From NCBI RefSeq assembly GCF_018100985.1, contig NZ_JAGJEI010000001.1, forward strand, positions 372,001 through 436,000: DNA of 64,000 bases. The letters run 5' to 3'. Origin of the DNA: Pseudoalteromonas sp. MMG007 (GTDB taxonomy: Bacteria; Pseudomonadota; Gammaproteobacteria; Enterobacterales; Alteromonadaceae). Positions 18,361 to 27,789 of this stretch are shown in pieces (positions within the stretch are counted from its first letter, which is position 1; each line of letters starts with the position of its first letter). The position numbers were made by a program, and so were the translations under genes. The notes beneath the pieces are model-generated. The model was not told the origin of the DNA. It did no database searches and worked only from the letters and a program-made list of their open reading frames with translations.

Positions 18361-20517
18361 TTAAAAACTATATGTGTAGCCTACTTGAACTGTACGTGGC
18401 TTACCTGGCTGAATACCACCATTAGCGCGGTTAGCGATATAGGTTTTATCAAACAGATTATCTACGGTTAGGTAAACTTTTTGTTTTTCATCAATTAAGT
18501 ATTTAGCGGCTAAATCCCATACTACACGGCTATCAATGGCATCTAAGCCTGAGTCAGTTAAATCAGCATGCGCACTTGATACATAACGCACTTGGCTGTT
18601 AATAACAAAAGCTGAAAACTCAGCACCTAACGAAAGGGCTACTTGGTTTTCTGGTACGTATGGCATTGCATCGCCTTTTTCTACCGAACCCCAAATTTCA
18701 GAATCAAAATCGTTTTGGAACTCTGAATCTGTGTAAGTGTAAGTTAGTTTTACAGGGAAGATCGCCGTGTCAGTGGCAAACGTACGTGCAGCACTAAATT
18801 CAAAGCCTGATACTTCTACTTCACCGTAGTTGTACTGGTCGCCAATGTTTTCATCGCTACAGCCAACAGCAGCAGTACAGTTACCGTGCATGTTGTCGTA
18901 ATCTGAGAAAAACGCAATCACTTCACCTGTAAAACCAGCGGCGTTGAAGCGCGAACCAAACTCAATATTTACACTTTCTTCTTCGTCTTGGTCTGCATTA
19001 CCAGGTGCTGCTGGTGCATACCCTTTTTGAATGCCCGCAAGTAACGTCACGTTTTCGTTAAGTGTATAGGTTGCGCCAAGTGACGGAACTAAAATTTCAG
19101 TATCGTTCGATACATCTTTAGTTAATCCTTCACTGCGTGTTGGATCTGTTTTAGACCACTCTTCACGTGTAATCGTAATGTCTTCATAACGAAGGCCAGC
19201 ACTTACTACTAATGCATCTATTGTCCACTCGTCTTGAACAAATAAGGTTTTTGCTTTAGCGCTATCTACGCGGTTGCTGTCAGACCCTGGGATACCTTGC
19301 GACGTTAATGTCATGCTTAAATCTTGATTTAACGTGTACGTATCTTGCCACTGAAAACGGTCCATTTCGTCTTCGTGGTAACGTACGCCAACAGTCACGT
19401 AGTGATCGCCTGCAGGAATGTGTAATTCTGATTGAATGCCTTTAGCTTGGTAATCACGGTTATTTGCTTTTACGCCAATACCTTCAATGCCTTCACTCGT
19501 TGGGTTTGCTTCAAACTCACTGTACTGCTCAAGCGTGCTTGTACCTACACTGCTTGCTTTATACCAGTTACGATGAAAATCGTTTAAGTAAGCCGTTGCT
19601 AGTAGCTCATAACCTTCACCAAATTGGTAAGCATAGTTAAGCTGGTATGCATTATGGCGAGTGTTCATTTCATCGTTTTGCGATGCTGCATAACGGCGGT
19701 AAGGGTTTGAGTTGTAATCTTCTTCGGTTAAACCCATGTACGTTTCATCAGATGTTTCATCAGAGTATTTTACTTTTAGCTCTAAGCTATGCGCATCGTT
19801 TTTACCAAACGTGTGGCCAAACTTTAATAGTACATCTGTTTTTTCAAAGCCAGTGTTGTCGCTACCTACTGGCAGCTCTTTAAATCCGTCGGCGCCATAA
19901 GTAAATACTTCAATTAAGCCCGCTGTGTTGTTTTTTTCTTTACCAAAGTAAGCGTGGCCTTTGTAGTAACCGTCGCCGCCAAGCGCTGCATCTACCATTG
20001 CTTTTGAGCTATTTGCCTCAGTGGGTAAACTGCGAGAAAGTAAATTTAAAACACCACCCGTAGTACGCGGGCCGTACTTAACAGAGGCTGCACCTTTTAA
20101 TACTTCAATAGACTCCATACGGCCCATAGTAGGGAAGTAGTAAGCTGAAGGTGCAGAGTAAGGAGCGGGTGCAACTAATACACCGTCTTCCATTACTGAT
20201 ATTTTATCGTTACGGCCAGTACCTGTACCGCGCATACCAATATTAGGACGAAGGCCGTAGCCGTCTTCTTCTTGCACGTATACACCCGGAACAGAAGCTA
20301 AAACACGTGAGATATCGGTGTATTCAAATTTTTGTAGTTCTTCGTCAGTAATAAACGTCGCAGAACCAGGAATATCGTTAATAGCTTGCTGTGAGCCAAT
20401 AACGGTAATTTGTTCAAAACGCTGATCTTGGTTAGAACTGCCTTGTGCTATTGCAGTAGCACTAAAAGACAAAGCAACCGCAGTTGCAAGGGTAGATACT
20501 AAAAACTTAGAGGTCAT
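18361..20517 (-). CDS. TonB-dependent outer-membrane receptor, FecA-like
   Basis: This 718-residue receptor has a signal peptide (cleavage near AIAQG, residue 25). A plug domain covers about 40-150 (DIPGSATFITDEEL, RPNIGMRGTGTGRNDKISVM and EVLKGAASVKYGPRTTGGVL). The rest is a 22-strand barrel ending in the terminal aromatic signature VGYTYSF. The plug resembles ferric-dicitrate and other siderophore receptors. It lacks the extra N-terminal signalling domain of true FecA, so it would not signal to a sigma factor. Ligand uncertain, iron chelate most likely. The gene is monocistronic; tandem repeats begin just beyond its stop. Confidence 0.92.
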   Translation of the reverse strand: MTSKFLVSTLATAVALSFSATAIAQGSSNQDQRFEQITVIGSQQAINDIPGSATFITDEELQKFEYTDISRVLASVPGVYVQEEDGYGLRPNIGMRGTGTGRNDKISVMEDGVLVAPAPYSAPSAYYFPTMGRMESIEVLKGAASVKYGPRTTGGVLNLLSRSLPTEANSSKAMVDAALGGDGYYKGHAYFGKEKNNTAGLIEVFTYGADGFKELPVGSDNTGFEKTDVLLKFGHTFGKNDAHSLELKVKYSDETSDETYMGLTEEDYNSNPYRRYAASQNDEMNTRHNAYQLNYAYQFGEGYELLATAYLNDFHRNWYKASSVGTSTLEQYSEFEANPTSEGIEGIGVKANNRDYQAKGIQSELHIPAGDHYVTVGVRYHEDEMDRFQWQDTYTLNQDLSMTLTSQGIPGSDSNRVDSAKAKTLFVQDEWTIDALVVSAGLRYEDITITREEWSKTDPTRSEGLTKDVSNDTEILVPSLGATYTLNENVTLLAGIQKGYAPAAPGNADQDEEESVNIEFGSRFNAAGFTGEVIAFFSDYDNMHGNCTAAVGCSDENIGDQYNYGEVEVSGFEFSAARTFATDTAIFPVKLTYTYTDSEFQNDFDSEIWGSVEKGDAMPYVPENQVALSLGAEFSAFVINSQVRYVSSAHADLTDSGLDAIDSRVVWDLAAKYLIDEKQKVYLTVDNLFDKTYIANRANGGIQPGKPRTVQVGYTYSF

Positions 20518-20570
20518 TGTGTGTCCTGATCATGTCAATTATTTTAATTGGCGTAATTTGAACACGTTAA

Positions 20571-20591
20571 CGAATACGAATCAATGTTATT
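20571..20591 (-). promoter_or_regulatory. Possible Fur box upstream of the receptor gene
   Basis: On the minus strand the stretch about 55-75 bp before the receptor start reads AATAACATTGATTCGTATTC. This loosely resembles the Fur consensus (GATAATGATTATC-type dyads). Iron regulation would fit a siderophore receptor. The match is imperfect. Confidence 0.3.
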
Positions 20592-20720
20592 AACTGTTTA
20601 ATAGTTCAGTTTTTTAGAATTAAAATCACTCACTTATGCTACTTTGTTAACTAAATTGTTTCTTTTGTATGACAGTGTCAGTTTAACGTTCATTCTTAAG
20701 TATCGGTTTTGTATACTTAG

Positions 20721-21566
20721 TTAACCAAGCCTCAGCGCTATAAATTCAGCCAGTTTATCTACAGCGTGCTCCGATTCGCCACCGCTTTTAATTAAGCTAA
20801 TACCTATACTGCCTAAGCTTGGTAAGTGTTTTGTTTGAATTTGAAAGTTAAGATCGTTAGGCACAGTACTTTTAGCAAGTACTGTAATACCCAACCCTTC
20901 TTTTAAAGCGGCAATAAGGCCGGTTAAATCGGCGTTGCTGTAAACAATACGGTATTTTATGCTTGCATTTTTTAATGCATCAATGGCTCTACGACGATAA
21001 ATACAGCCCTCGGGCGCTGTAACTAAGGTCACTACTGCATTTTTTGCAAGTGAAAGGTCGCCTACCCATACAAGTTCGTCTTGCATAAAAATTGGAAATT
21101 TATCAGAGTTGAGTCGCTCATTAAGGGCAAGCACTAAATCAAACTGATCTTGCCTTGAAGCCGAAAGCAAATGCTTACTCAAGCGCGATTTAACCTCTAA
21201 CGACACTTCAGGATAAAACGCTACAAAGTCGCCAATAATAGAAGGTAGTATGCGCGCCGCAAATTCGCTTGGTATACCTAAGCGCACTTTACCGGCAATG
21301 TTTTCAGAGGTGAACTGCTGCAAAATAGCATCGTTATGTTGCATCATTTGTTTAGCCATAGGCAGTAATAGCTCACCGTACTGATTAAGCACTTGGCGTT
21401 GCCCTTGTTTTTTAAATAGCTTATAGCCAATCATATCCTCGAGGCGCTTAATTTGTAGGCTCACAGCAGGTTGCGAAAGACCCAGTAAATCACCCGCTTT
21501 AGCAAAACCACCTACCTCAACTACCATTACAAACGTGCGCAAACCATCGGTTGATATATTTTTCAT
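20721..21566 (-). CDS. LysR-family transcriptional regulator
   Basis: This 281-residue regulator has an N-terminal winged helix-turn-helix (about 5-62, GGFAKAGDLLGLSQPAVSLQ) and a periplasmic-binding-like effector domain (about 90-280). It is divergent from the GcvT-like gene at 21693, with about 125 bp between the starts. That gap contains a perfect 24-bp palindrome of LysR-box type. Control of the GcvT-like gene, and perhaps of the glycine cleavage genes after it, is therefore plausible. It is not an obvious GcvA orthologue. The effector is unknown. Confidence 0.9.
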   Translation of the reverse strand: MKNISTDGLRTFVMVVEVGGFAKAGDLLGLSQPAVSLQIKRLEDMIGYKLFKKQGQRQVLNQYGELLLPMAKQMMQHNDAILQQFTSENIAGKVRLGIPSEFAARILPSIIGDFVAFYPEVSLEVKSRLSKHLLSASRQDQFDLVLALNERLNSDKFPIFMQDELVWVGDLSLAKNAVVTLVTAPEGCIYRRRAIDALKNASIKYRIVYSNADLTGLIAALKEGLGITVLAKSTVPNDLNFQIQTKHLPSLGSIGISLIKSGGESEHAVDKLAEFIALRLG

Positions 21567-21603
21567 ATTTAAAATTACAATTTATACGGCTATATATATA
21601 AGT

Positions 21604-21627
21604 ATTATTTATCAATTGATAAATAAT
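21604..21627. promoter_or_regulatory. Perfect 24-bp palindrome, candidate LysR operator
   Basis: Both strands read ATTATTTATCAA followed by its exact complement. The core fits the T-N11-A pattern of LysR boxes. It lies 37 bp from the LysR start and 65 bp from the divergent GcvT-like start, the usual place for a LysR operator. Confidence 0.6.
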
Positions 21628-21692
21628 TACAATTTGTTGTTAATAGATGTGCGCAATATACTTTTACCATTAAAAATACACAGGTGTTTGTT

Positions 21693-22292
21693 ATGACTTT
21701 TAACCCAATAATGTTTGCCCGCCACAGCAATGCAAGTAGTGCGGTTACTAACGCTTTACAAACTAACAACGCTCACGTTGTAATGGATTTTAGCGGTACC
21801 GAAACCAGTGTATTTTTAAGCACTATTTTAGGCCTAGATTTAACTAAGCTAACCGCCAGTGGTATTGGCTTAAAAGGCACGCTCGATGGCGACTATAATT
21901 CTGACTACAGCTTTGCTGTTTATTACTTTAGTGAAACTGCATACAGATTTGTATTACCTCACAGCGCAAGCCTGCAATTACAAGCGCTTATAAACGAGCA
22001 ACAACTTCGTTTTGATATTGACTACGTAATACGTACCGACCTTTCTACATTTACCTTAAGCGGAAACAACGCATTTGATGCATTAATCGACGCGTTTAAA
22101 TTAACGCCGGGGCTGCGCTTATCAAATCCGCAATTATGTTACGGTGCACAAAGCGGCGATGTATTTATTACTGCAATAGACAAAAACGACGAACAACATT
22201 TTGTGTTAGTCGCCAAACAGCAAGAACTACAAAAATGGCAACAACACTTACAAGCACAAGGTTTTGCGCTAATGCAAAACGAAGCTGCTTAA
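21693..22292 (+). CDS. Truncated GcvT-like (folate-binding domain) paralogue
   Basis: This 199-residue protein resembles GcvT encoded just downstream. SGTETSVFLSTILGLDLTKL aligns with [20 protein letters not shown] of GcvT, and AVYYFSETAYRFVLPHSAS with [37 protein letters not shown] aligns with [19 protein letters not shown]. It lacks the GcvT C-terminal domain and the [16 protein letters not shown] region, and has no YgfZ signature. Aminomethyltransferase activity is unlikely. The ATG at 21693 has ACAGG eight bases upstream; a GTG at 21684 is less likely. It has its own terminator before gcvT and a LysR operator upstream. Function unknown; perhaps a folate or glycine sensor or accessory protein. 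Confidence 0.75.
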   Translation: MTFNPIMFARHSNASSAVTNALQTNNAHVVMDFSGTETSVFLSTILGLDLTKLTASGIGLKGTLDGDYNSDYSFAVYYFSETAYRFVLPHSASLQLQALINEQQLRFDIDYVIRTDLSTFTLSGNNAFDALIDAFKLTPGLRLSNPQLCYGAQSGDVFITAIDKNDEQHFVLVAKQQELQKWQQHLQAQGFALMQNEAA

Positions 22293-22303
22293 ACACAAAC
22301 AAC

Positions 22304-22336
22304 AAACAGGTAAACATTTTATGTTTACCTGTTTTT
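22304..22336 (+). terminator. Terminator between the GcvT-like gene and gcvT
   Basis: A perfect 14-bp stem (AAACAGGTAAACAT at 22304-22317, ATGTTTACCTGTTT at 22321-22334) has a 3-base loop and a T run. It lies 55 bp before gcvT. It could also act as an attenuator for the downstream genes. Confidence 0.9.
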
Positions 22337-22390
22337 AGATCTATTTAAGCCACGCCCGCACAGGGTTAATTTAAAACGTGAAGGAATGTT

Positions 22391-23473
22391 ATGACTGCTA
22401 AAACTGTACTACATGCTAAGCACCTTGAAGCAGGCGCAAAAATGGTTGATTTTCATGGCTGGGAAATGCCAATCAACTACGGCTCACAAATAGAAGAACA
22501 CAATGCTGTGCGTACCGATGCAGGTATGTTTGACGTATCACACATGACTATTGTTGATATTGCAGGCCCTCAAGCAAAAGCATTTTTACGCAAGTTAGTA
22601 GCAAACGACGTAGCTAAATTAACAGTCCCTGGTAAAGCACTTTACACAGGCATGCTTAACGAGCAAGGCGGCGTAATTGACGACTTAATTATTTACTACT
22701 TTAGCGAAACCTTTTATCGCCTAGTTGTTAACTCAGCAACACGCGAAAAAGATTTAGCGCACCTAGCCAACGTATCGAGCGACTTTGATGTAACTGTTAC
22801 TGAGCGCCCTGAGTTTGCAATGATTGCAGTGCAAGGCCCTAACGCTAAAGCAAAAACAGCCACACTTTTAAATGCTGAGCAACAAGCAGCCGTTGAAGGC
22901 ATGAAGCCGTTTTTTGGTGTTCAAGTAGGTGATTTATTTATTGCCACAACGGGTTATACTGGCGAAGACGGTTACGAAATTGTAGTACCGAACGAGCAAG
23001 CTGCCGATTTATGGCAACAACTGCTAGATGCAGGCGTTGCGCCTGCTGGTTTAGGTGCACGCGACACGCTACGTTTAGAAGCAGGTATGAACCTTTATGG
23101 CCTAGATATGGACGAAAGCGTATCGCCACTTGCTGCTAACATGGCATGGACCATTGCATGGGAACCAGAAGATCGTGACTTTATTGGTCGTGACGTACTT
23201 GTTAAGCAACGCGCTGAAAAAAGCACTGACAAACTTGTTGGCCTAGTGCTTGAAGAAAAAGGCGTATTGCGTAGCGGCTCAAAAGTAATTGTTGATGGTG
23301 GTGAAGGGGTCATTACCTCAGGTACTTTCTCACCAACGCTTGGTTTTAGTGTAGCCCTTGCACGTGTACCGCGTTCAATAGGGGATACAGCCCAAGTAGA
23401 AATGCGCAAAAAATTAGTTAACGTTAAAGTAGTAAAGCCTAGCTTTGTACGTAACGGCAAATCAATAATTTAA
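22391..23473 (+). CDS. gcvT: Glycine cleavage system aminomethyltransferase (T protein)
   Basis: This 360-residue T protein transfers the methylene group from aminomethyl-lipoyl-H protein to tetrahydrofolate and releases ammonia. Family blocks are all present: [74 protein letters not shown] and the C-terminal [10 protein letters not shown]. The [11 protein letters not shown] stretch contains the catalytic aspartate. Full length for the family. AAGGA precedes the ATG. It is first in the gcvT-gcvH-gcvP series, with a large palindrome separating it from gcvH. Confidence 0.98.
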   Translation: MTAKTVLHAKHLEAGAKMVDFHGWEMPINYGSQIEEHNAVRTDAGMFDVSHMTIVDIAGPQAKAFLRKLVANDVAKLTVPGKALYTGMLNEQGGVIDDLIIYYFSETFYRLVVNSATREKDLAHLANVSSDFDVTVTERPEFAMIAVQGPNAKAKTATLLNAEQQAAVEGMKPFFGVQVGDLFIATTGYTGEDGYEIVVPNEQAADLWQQLLDAGVAPAGLGARDTLRLEAGMNLYGLDMDESVSPLAANMAWTIAWEPEDRDFIGRDVLVKQRAEKSTDKLVGLVLEEKGVLRSGSKVIVDGGEGVITSGTFSPTLGFSVALARVPRSIGDTAQVEMRKKLVNVKVVKPSFVRNGKSII

Positions 23474-23484
23474 AAAATTTGGTT

Positions 23485-23516
23485 ATACCAATCACAATAA
23501 TTATTGTGATTGGTAT
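23485..23516. repeat. Perfect 32-bp palindrome between gcvT and gcvH
   Basis: ATACCAATCACAATAA (23485-23500) is followed immediately by its exact complement (23501-23516). It lies 12 bp after the gcvT stop, with no T run. A transcript would form a loop-closed 14- to 16-bp hairpin. It could be a REP-like element, an mRNA stabiliser or a processing site. Confidence 0.85.
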
Positions 23517-23546
23517 CCTCCCAATATAAACCAAAGGAACAAAATA

Positions 23547-23936
23547 ATGAGCAATATCCCTAGCGATTTAAAATACGCCTCTTCACACGAGTGGGTTCGT
23601 AACGAAGGCGACGGTACATTTACTGTTGGTATTTCAGAGCATGCGCAAGAGCTACTTGGCGACATGGTATTTGTTGAATTACCAGAAGTTGGCGATGAAG
23701 TAGACGCGGGCGAAGACTGTGCAGTAGCTGAGTCGGTTAAAGCAGCATCAGACATTTACGCGCCAATTGCAGGCGAAATTGTTGCTATTAACGAAGAGCT
23801 AGAAGACGCACCAGAGACGGTAAACAACGACGCTTACGGCGACGGTTGGTTATTCCGTATTAAAGCATCTGACGAGTCAGAGCTTGAAAACCTACTTAGC
23901 GCAGAAGATTACGCTAACACTATCGACGAAGAGTAA
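23547..23936 (+). CDS. gcvH: Glycine cleavage system H protein
   Basis: This 129-residue lipoyl carrier shuttles the aminomethyl intermediate between the P, T and L proteins. The lipoylated residue is Lys65 in [13 protein letters not shown]. The N-terminal YASSHEWVR and C-terminal GDGWLFRIK blocks are standard. It is at full family length. The ATG is preceded by AAAGGA. It follows gcvT by 73 bp and is closed by its own terminator before gcvP. Confidence 0.98.
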   Translation: MSNIPSDLKYASSHEWVRNEGDGTFTVGISEHAQELLGDMVFVELPEVGDEVDAGEDCAVAESVKAASDIYAPIAGEIVAINEELEDAPETVNNDAYGDGWLFRIKASDESELENLLSAEDYANTIDEE

Positions 23937-23954
23937 TCACTCTTAGCAGATAAC

Positions 23955-23988
23955 AAAAGCCCCACTGAGTATTTATGGGGCTTTTATG
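23955..23988 (+). terminator. Terminator between gcvH and gcvP
   Basis: Stem AAAAGCCCCA (23955-23964) pairs with TGGGGCTTTT (23976-23985). It implies gcvP has its own promoter in the following 100 bp or depends on read-through. Confidence 0.85.
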
Positions 23989-24089
23989 ATTTAACAGCTT
24001 ACCCCCATACAAAGTAAGTTATTAAATCATCACATATTTTAATCATACTAATTACCCATTAGTATTTAGGATCATAGGAATCTAGACTC

Positions 24090-26981
24090 ATGTCAAACGC
24101 CAAATCTCTTGAACAACTAGAGCAAAAGCAAGATTTTATTCGCCGCCATATTGGGCCTAGCCCAGCACAAGTAAGCGATATGCTAAGTGCTTTAGAAGTA
24201 TCAAGTGTGCAAGAGCTGATCGACCAAACTGTACCTGCAAGCATTCGCTTAGAGCAGCCATTAACAGTTGGCGAAAGCCGTACGGAAGTTGAAACACTAA
24301 GCTACTTAAAATCGGTAGCAAGCAAAAATAAAGTTTTCAAATCGTACATTGGCCAAGGCTACCACCCAACGCACGTACCGCACGTAATTTTACGTAACGT
24401 ACTAGAAAACCCAGGTTGGTATACTGCGTACACGCCGTACCAGCCAGAAATTGCGCAAGGGCGTTTAGAGTCGTTATTAAATTTTCAAACTATGACCCTA
24501 GATTTAACAGGCCTTGATTTAGCAAGTGCGTCACTACTTGACGAATCAACCGCTGCTGCAGAGGCAATGGGCCTTGCAAAACGCGTATCTAAAGCTAAAA
24601 AAGCCAATGCCTTTTTTATCGCCGACGACGTACACACACAAACTATTGACGTAGTAAGCACCCGTGCTGAGCAGTTTGGTTTTGACATAATTGTAGGTAA
24701 AGCCACCGATGCAGTTAACCACGACATTTTTGGTGCGCTTTTCCAATATCCATCAACATCGGGTGAAGTAGTTGATGTAACCGACCTAATTGCAGGCGTA
24801 CAAAGCAAAAAGGCCATTGCCTGTGTTGCTGCCGACATAATGAGTTTATTACTATTAAAAGCACCGGGTAAACTAGGCGCAGACGTAGTACTTGGTTCGG
24901 CTCAGCGTTTTGGTGTACCTATGGGTTACGGCGGTCCACACGCTGCATTTTTTGCAACACGTGACGCATACAAACGTTCATTACCAGGGCGTATTATTGG
25001 TGTATCTAAAGACCGTTTAGGTAACGACGCACTTCGTATGGCAATGCAAACGCGCGAACAACACATTCGCCGCGACAAAGCCAACTCAAACATTTGTACA
25101 GCGCAGGTATTACTTGCCAACATGGCCGCGTTTTACGCGGTGTACCACGGCCCACAAGGCTTAAAAACTATCGCGCAGCGTATACATCGCTTTGCTGATA
25201 TTTTAGCAACAGGCCTAAAAGCTAAAGGTATCGCACTTAAGCACAGCACTTGGTTTGATACGCTAACAATCGTTGGCGACAGTAAAGACGACGTAATTGC
25301 ACGTGCTATTGCACAAGGCGTTAACTTCGCTACAAACCACGATGGCGAATACTCAATTTCAGTATCAGAAACCACCACACGTGAAGACGTAGCGCAGTTA
25401 TTTGATATTGTACTAGGCGAAGGCCACGGCCTAAGTGTTGATGCTATTGCAGCCGATATTGAAGCAAATGGCAGCGAGTCAATTCCTGCAAGTTTAGTAC
25501 GTGATGACGAAGTACTAACGCATCCAAACTTTAACAGCTACCACAGCGAAACAGACATGCTTCGCTATATTAAGCGCCTTGAAAACAAAGATTTAGCGCT
25601 TAACCACTCAATGATCTCATTAGGTTCATGTACTATGAAACTAAATGCGACCGCTGAGATGATCCCAATTACATGGCCTGAATTTGCAAACCTTCACCCA
25701 TTCTGCCCGCTAGACCAAGCAGAAGGTTACCAAATAATGATTAACGAGCTGCACGACTGGCTAGTTAACATTACCGGTTACGATGCGGTTTCACTTCAGC
25801 CAAACTCGGGTGCACAAGGTGAATACGCAGGCTTAATCGCGATTCGTAAATACCACGAGTCACGCGGCGATGCGCACCGTAATGTATGTTTGATCCCAAG
25901 CTCTGCGCACGGTACTAACCCTGCATCAGCGCAAATGGCCAGCATGAAAATTGTGGTAGTTAACTGCGACAAAAACGGTAACGTAGACATGGCAGATCTT
26001 AAAGCGAAAGCTGAGGAAGTGTCTGAAAACCTATCGTGTATTATGATCACATACCCATCTACACACGGTGTTTACGAAGAAACAATTCGCGAAATTTGTG
26101 ACATTATTCATGAGCACGGCGGCCAAGTTTACATGGACGGCGCAAACATGAACGCGCAAGTAGGCGTAACAAGCCCGGGCTTTATTGGCTCAGACGTATC
26201 GCACTTAAACTTGCATAAAACGTTTTGTATTCCACACGGAGGCGGCGGCCCAGGTGTAGGCCCAATTGGTGTTAAATCGCACCTTGCGCCATTTATGCCA
26301 AACCACAGCGTAATTAACGTACCAGGTACAAACGTTAATAACGGTGCCGTATCGGCAGCGCCTTACGGTTCAGCGGCTATTTTACCTATTTCATGGGCTT
26401 ACATTACCATGATGGGGAGCGAGGGCTTAAAACAAGCCACCGAAATGGCAATCGTTAATGCTAACTACTTAACACACGAGTTAAGCCAGCACTTTCCAAT
26501 TTTATACCGTGGCCGCAACAACCGCGTTGCTCACGAATGTATTGTTGACTTGCGCCCATTAAAAGAAGCGTCAGGCATTACTGAAATGGACGTCGCTAAG
26601 CGCCTACAAGATTACGGCTTCCATTCACCCACTATGTCGTTCCCAGTAGCGGGCACATTGATGATTGAGCCAACTGAGTCTGAATCAAAAGGCGAGATTG
26701 ACCGCTTTATCGAAGCAATGGTGTCAATTAAAGGCGAAATCGACAAAGTAATCTCTGGCGAATGGTCTATCGAAAACAACCCACTTGTATTTGCACCGCA
26801 TACACAAGCTGACGTGTTAGGTAACGAGTGGGACCGTGCGTACGACCGTTTTTACGCAGCCTTCCCAGTACCAAGCGTTGCTAAAGACAAGTTTTGGCCA
26901 ACCGTTACACGAATAGATGACGTATACGGCGACCGTAACTTAGTATGTTCATGCCCAGCGGTTGAGACTTACCGCGACTAA
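24090..26981 (+). CDS. gcvP: Glycine dehydrogenase (decarboxylating), P protein
   Basis: This 963-residue single-chain P protein decarboxylates glycine with pyridoxal phosphate and loads the remaining aminomethyl group onto H protein. The N-terminal half (ITRRHIGPS-like start, [16 protein letters not shown]) and C-terminal half are fused, as in other gammaproteobacteria. The PLP lysine is Lys710 in [33 protein letters not shown] and [13 protein letters not shown] mark the active site. AGGA precedes the ATG. A 13-bp direct duplication (AGAGCTGAGACTA, 26981-27006) starts at the last base of the stop codon. Confidence 0.98.
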   Translation: MSNAKSLEQLEQKQDFIRRHIGPSPAQVSDMLSALEVSSVQELIDQTVPASIRLEQPLTVGESRTEVETLSYLKSVASKNKVFKSYIGQGYHPTHVPHVILRNVLENPGWYTAYTPYQPEIAQGRLESLLNFQTMTLDLTGLDLASASLLDESTAAAEAMGLAKRVSKAKKANAFFIADDVHTQTIDVVSTRAEQFGFDIIVGKATDAVNHDIFGALFQYPSTSGEVVDVTDLIAGVQSKKAIACVAADIMSLLLLKAPGKLGADVVLGSAQRFGVPMGYGGPHAAFFATRDAYKRSLPGRIIGVSKDRLGNDALRMAMQTREQHIRRDKANSNICTAQVLLANMAAFYAVYHGPQGLKTIAQRIHRFADILATGLKAKGIALKHSTWFDTLTIVGDSKDDVIARAIAQGVNFATNHDGEYSISVSETTTREDVAQLFDIVLGEGHGLSVDAIAADIEANGSESIPASLVRDDEVLTHPNFNSYHSETDMLRYIKRLENKDLALNHSMISLGSCTMKLNATAEMIPITWPEFANLHPFCPLDQAEGYQIMINELHDWLVNITGYDAVSLQPNSGAQGEYAGLIAIRKYHESRGDAHRNVCLIPSSAHGTNPASAQMASMKIVVVNCDKNGNVDMADLKAKAEEVSENLSCIMITYPSTHGVYEETIREICDIIHEHGGQVYMDGANMNAQVGVTSPGFIGSDVSHLNLHKTFCIPHGGGGPGVGPIGVKSHLAPFMPNHSVINVPGTNVNNGAVSAAPYGSAAILPISWAYITMMGSEGLKQATEMAIVNANYLTHELSQHFPILYRGRNNRVAHECIVDLRPLKEASGITEMDVAKRLQDYGFHSPTMSFPVAGTLMIEPTESESKGEIDRFIEAMVSIKGEIDKVISGEWSIENNPLVFAPHTQADVLGNEWDRAYDRFYAAFPVPSVAKDKFWPTVTRIDDVYGDRNLVCSCPAVETYRD

Positions 26982-27065
26982 GAGCTGAGACTAAGAGCTG
27001 AGACTAATTTTTGACCTTCAATGGGTAGTAAGTTCCATTATAGTTTGGGAATTTATCAAAATTAT

Positions 27066-27097
27066 AAAAGCCGTTGCAGCAATGCAACGGCTTTTTT
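27066..27097 (+). terminator. Terminator of gcvP
   Basis: A perfect 13-bp stem (AAAAGCCGTTGCA at 27066-27078, TGCAACGGCTTTT at 27083-27095) with a GCAA tetraloop and T run, 85 bp after the stop. Confidence 0.92.
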
Positions 27098-27112
27098 GTG
27101 TGTGTTTAAACA

Positions 27113-27210
27113 TTGTAGACGCACAGCTTGCTGGCGTGTTGGGCGCAGCCCAAAAGGTGTTTAATTGTTGTAGGCGTTAAGCTTGCTGACGCGCTGGCGG
27201 CAGCCTTAAA
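27113..27210. repeat. Two adjacent copies of a dispersed intergenic repeat
   Basis: Two related segments, near 27113-27165 and 27168-27207, share the pattern TTGTAGGCG..AGCTTGCTG followed by a CG-rich GCAGCC end. Similar copies occur at about 27645-27690, and degraded ones near 32630 and 32750. They are non-coding and seen only in this accessory part of the window. The rest of the 26982-27286 gap holds only the gcvP terminator and AT-rich sequence before the next start. Confidence 0.6.
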
Positions 27211-27286
27211 GCTATAAATAACATTGTGCGACTGTAGCTTTTAGGCTACATTAATTTAGCAAGTTGAATAAATTAGAGTAATTATT

Positions 27287-27571
27287 ATGGCGCTACAAAC
27301 ATCAGATTTTAACCCGTTTGACTATATGGAAACACAACAAGAAATTAATACATTTTTAGAAGAGTGTTTAGCTGATGATGATCCAAATACCTTTATTGAA
27401 GCACTTGGCTTATTAGTTAAAAAACATGGCGTGAGTGATATTGCTAAAGCAACGGGGTTAAACCGTGAAAGCTTATATAAGGCAGTTAACGGTAAAACCA
27501 AGCCACGTTGGGAAACTATTTTTAAAGTGATGAAAGCACTTAACTTTCGCCTTACAACACAAGTTGCATAG
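27287..27571 (+). CDS. Orphan addiction-module antidote protein (HI1420/HigA-like)
   Basis: This 94-residue protein ends in a Cro-type helix-turn-helix (GVSDIAKATGLNRESLYKAV, about 52-71) and starts with FNPFDYMETQQEINTFLEEC. This is the layout of probable addiction-module antidotes of the HI1420 type. These normally follow a RelE/HigB-like toxin gene. No such ORF exists in the 300 bp upstream or directly downstream, so this copy is an orphan. It might act as a plain repressor or neutralise a toxin encoded elsewhere. It sits among dispersed repeats at the edge of an accessory region. Confidence 0.82.
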   Translation: MALQTSDFNPFDYMETQQEINTFLEECLADDDPNTFIEALGLLVKKHGVSDIAKATGLNRESLYKAVNGKTKPRWETIFKVMKALNFRLTTQVA

Positions 27572-27644
27572 GCTAGGTAGTATGCAATGAAACCCAACAA
27601 ACTCCAAATATACTTACTCGCTTAAAAGCCAAGAGTATGTGCTA

Positions 27645-27690
27645 TTAGTTGTAGGGGTTTAGCTTGCTGACGCGCGGGCAGCTCGAATAA
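27645..27690. repeat. Third copy of the dispersed AGCTTGCTGACGCG repeat
   Basis: TTGTAGGGGTTTAGCTTGCT at 27646 onward, followed by GACGCGCGGGCAG, matches the copies at 27113 and 27168. Confidence 0.6.
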
Positions 27691-27759
27691 GTATTTGAAT
27701 AGGGGGGTGAGGTTATCATCAACGATAACGCGAATACGTTTGATACTTCTAGAAATTAG

Positions 27760-27780
27760 AAACCTTATTCAAGGTTTTTT
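27760..27780 (+). terminator. Probable Rho-independent terminator
   Basis: AAACCTT (27760-27766) pairs with AAGGTTT (27771-27777) across ATTC, followed by a T run. It lies about 190 bp after the orphan antidote gene. Confidence 0.5.
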
Positions 27781-27789
27781 GCCAGATTG

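Noticed and set aside
22293..22390. Glycine riboswitch before gcvT
   Set aside because: I looked for one because of the pathway. Only 55 bp lie between the terminator and gcvT, too short for a glycine aptamer, and no aptamer-like core is visible.
23095..23460. Long minus-strand frame inside gcvT, and similar antisense frames in rnr, gcvP and the RND permease
   Set aside because: They are codon-bias shadows of strongly supported genes, with no protein motifs of their own.
26982..27286. Toxin gene partner upstream of the orphan antidote
   Set aside because: I read both strands and found no 90- to 120-codon frame; the space is filled by a terminator and repeats.
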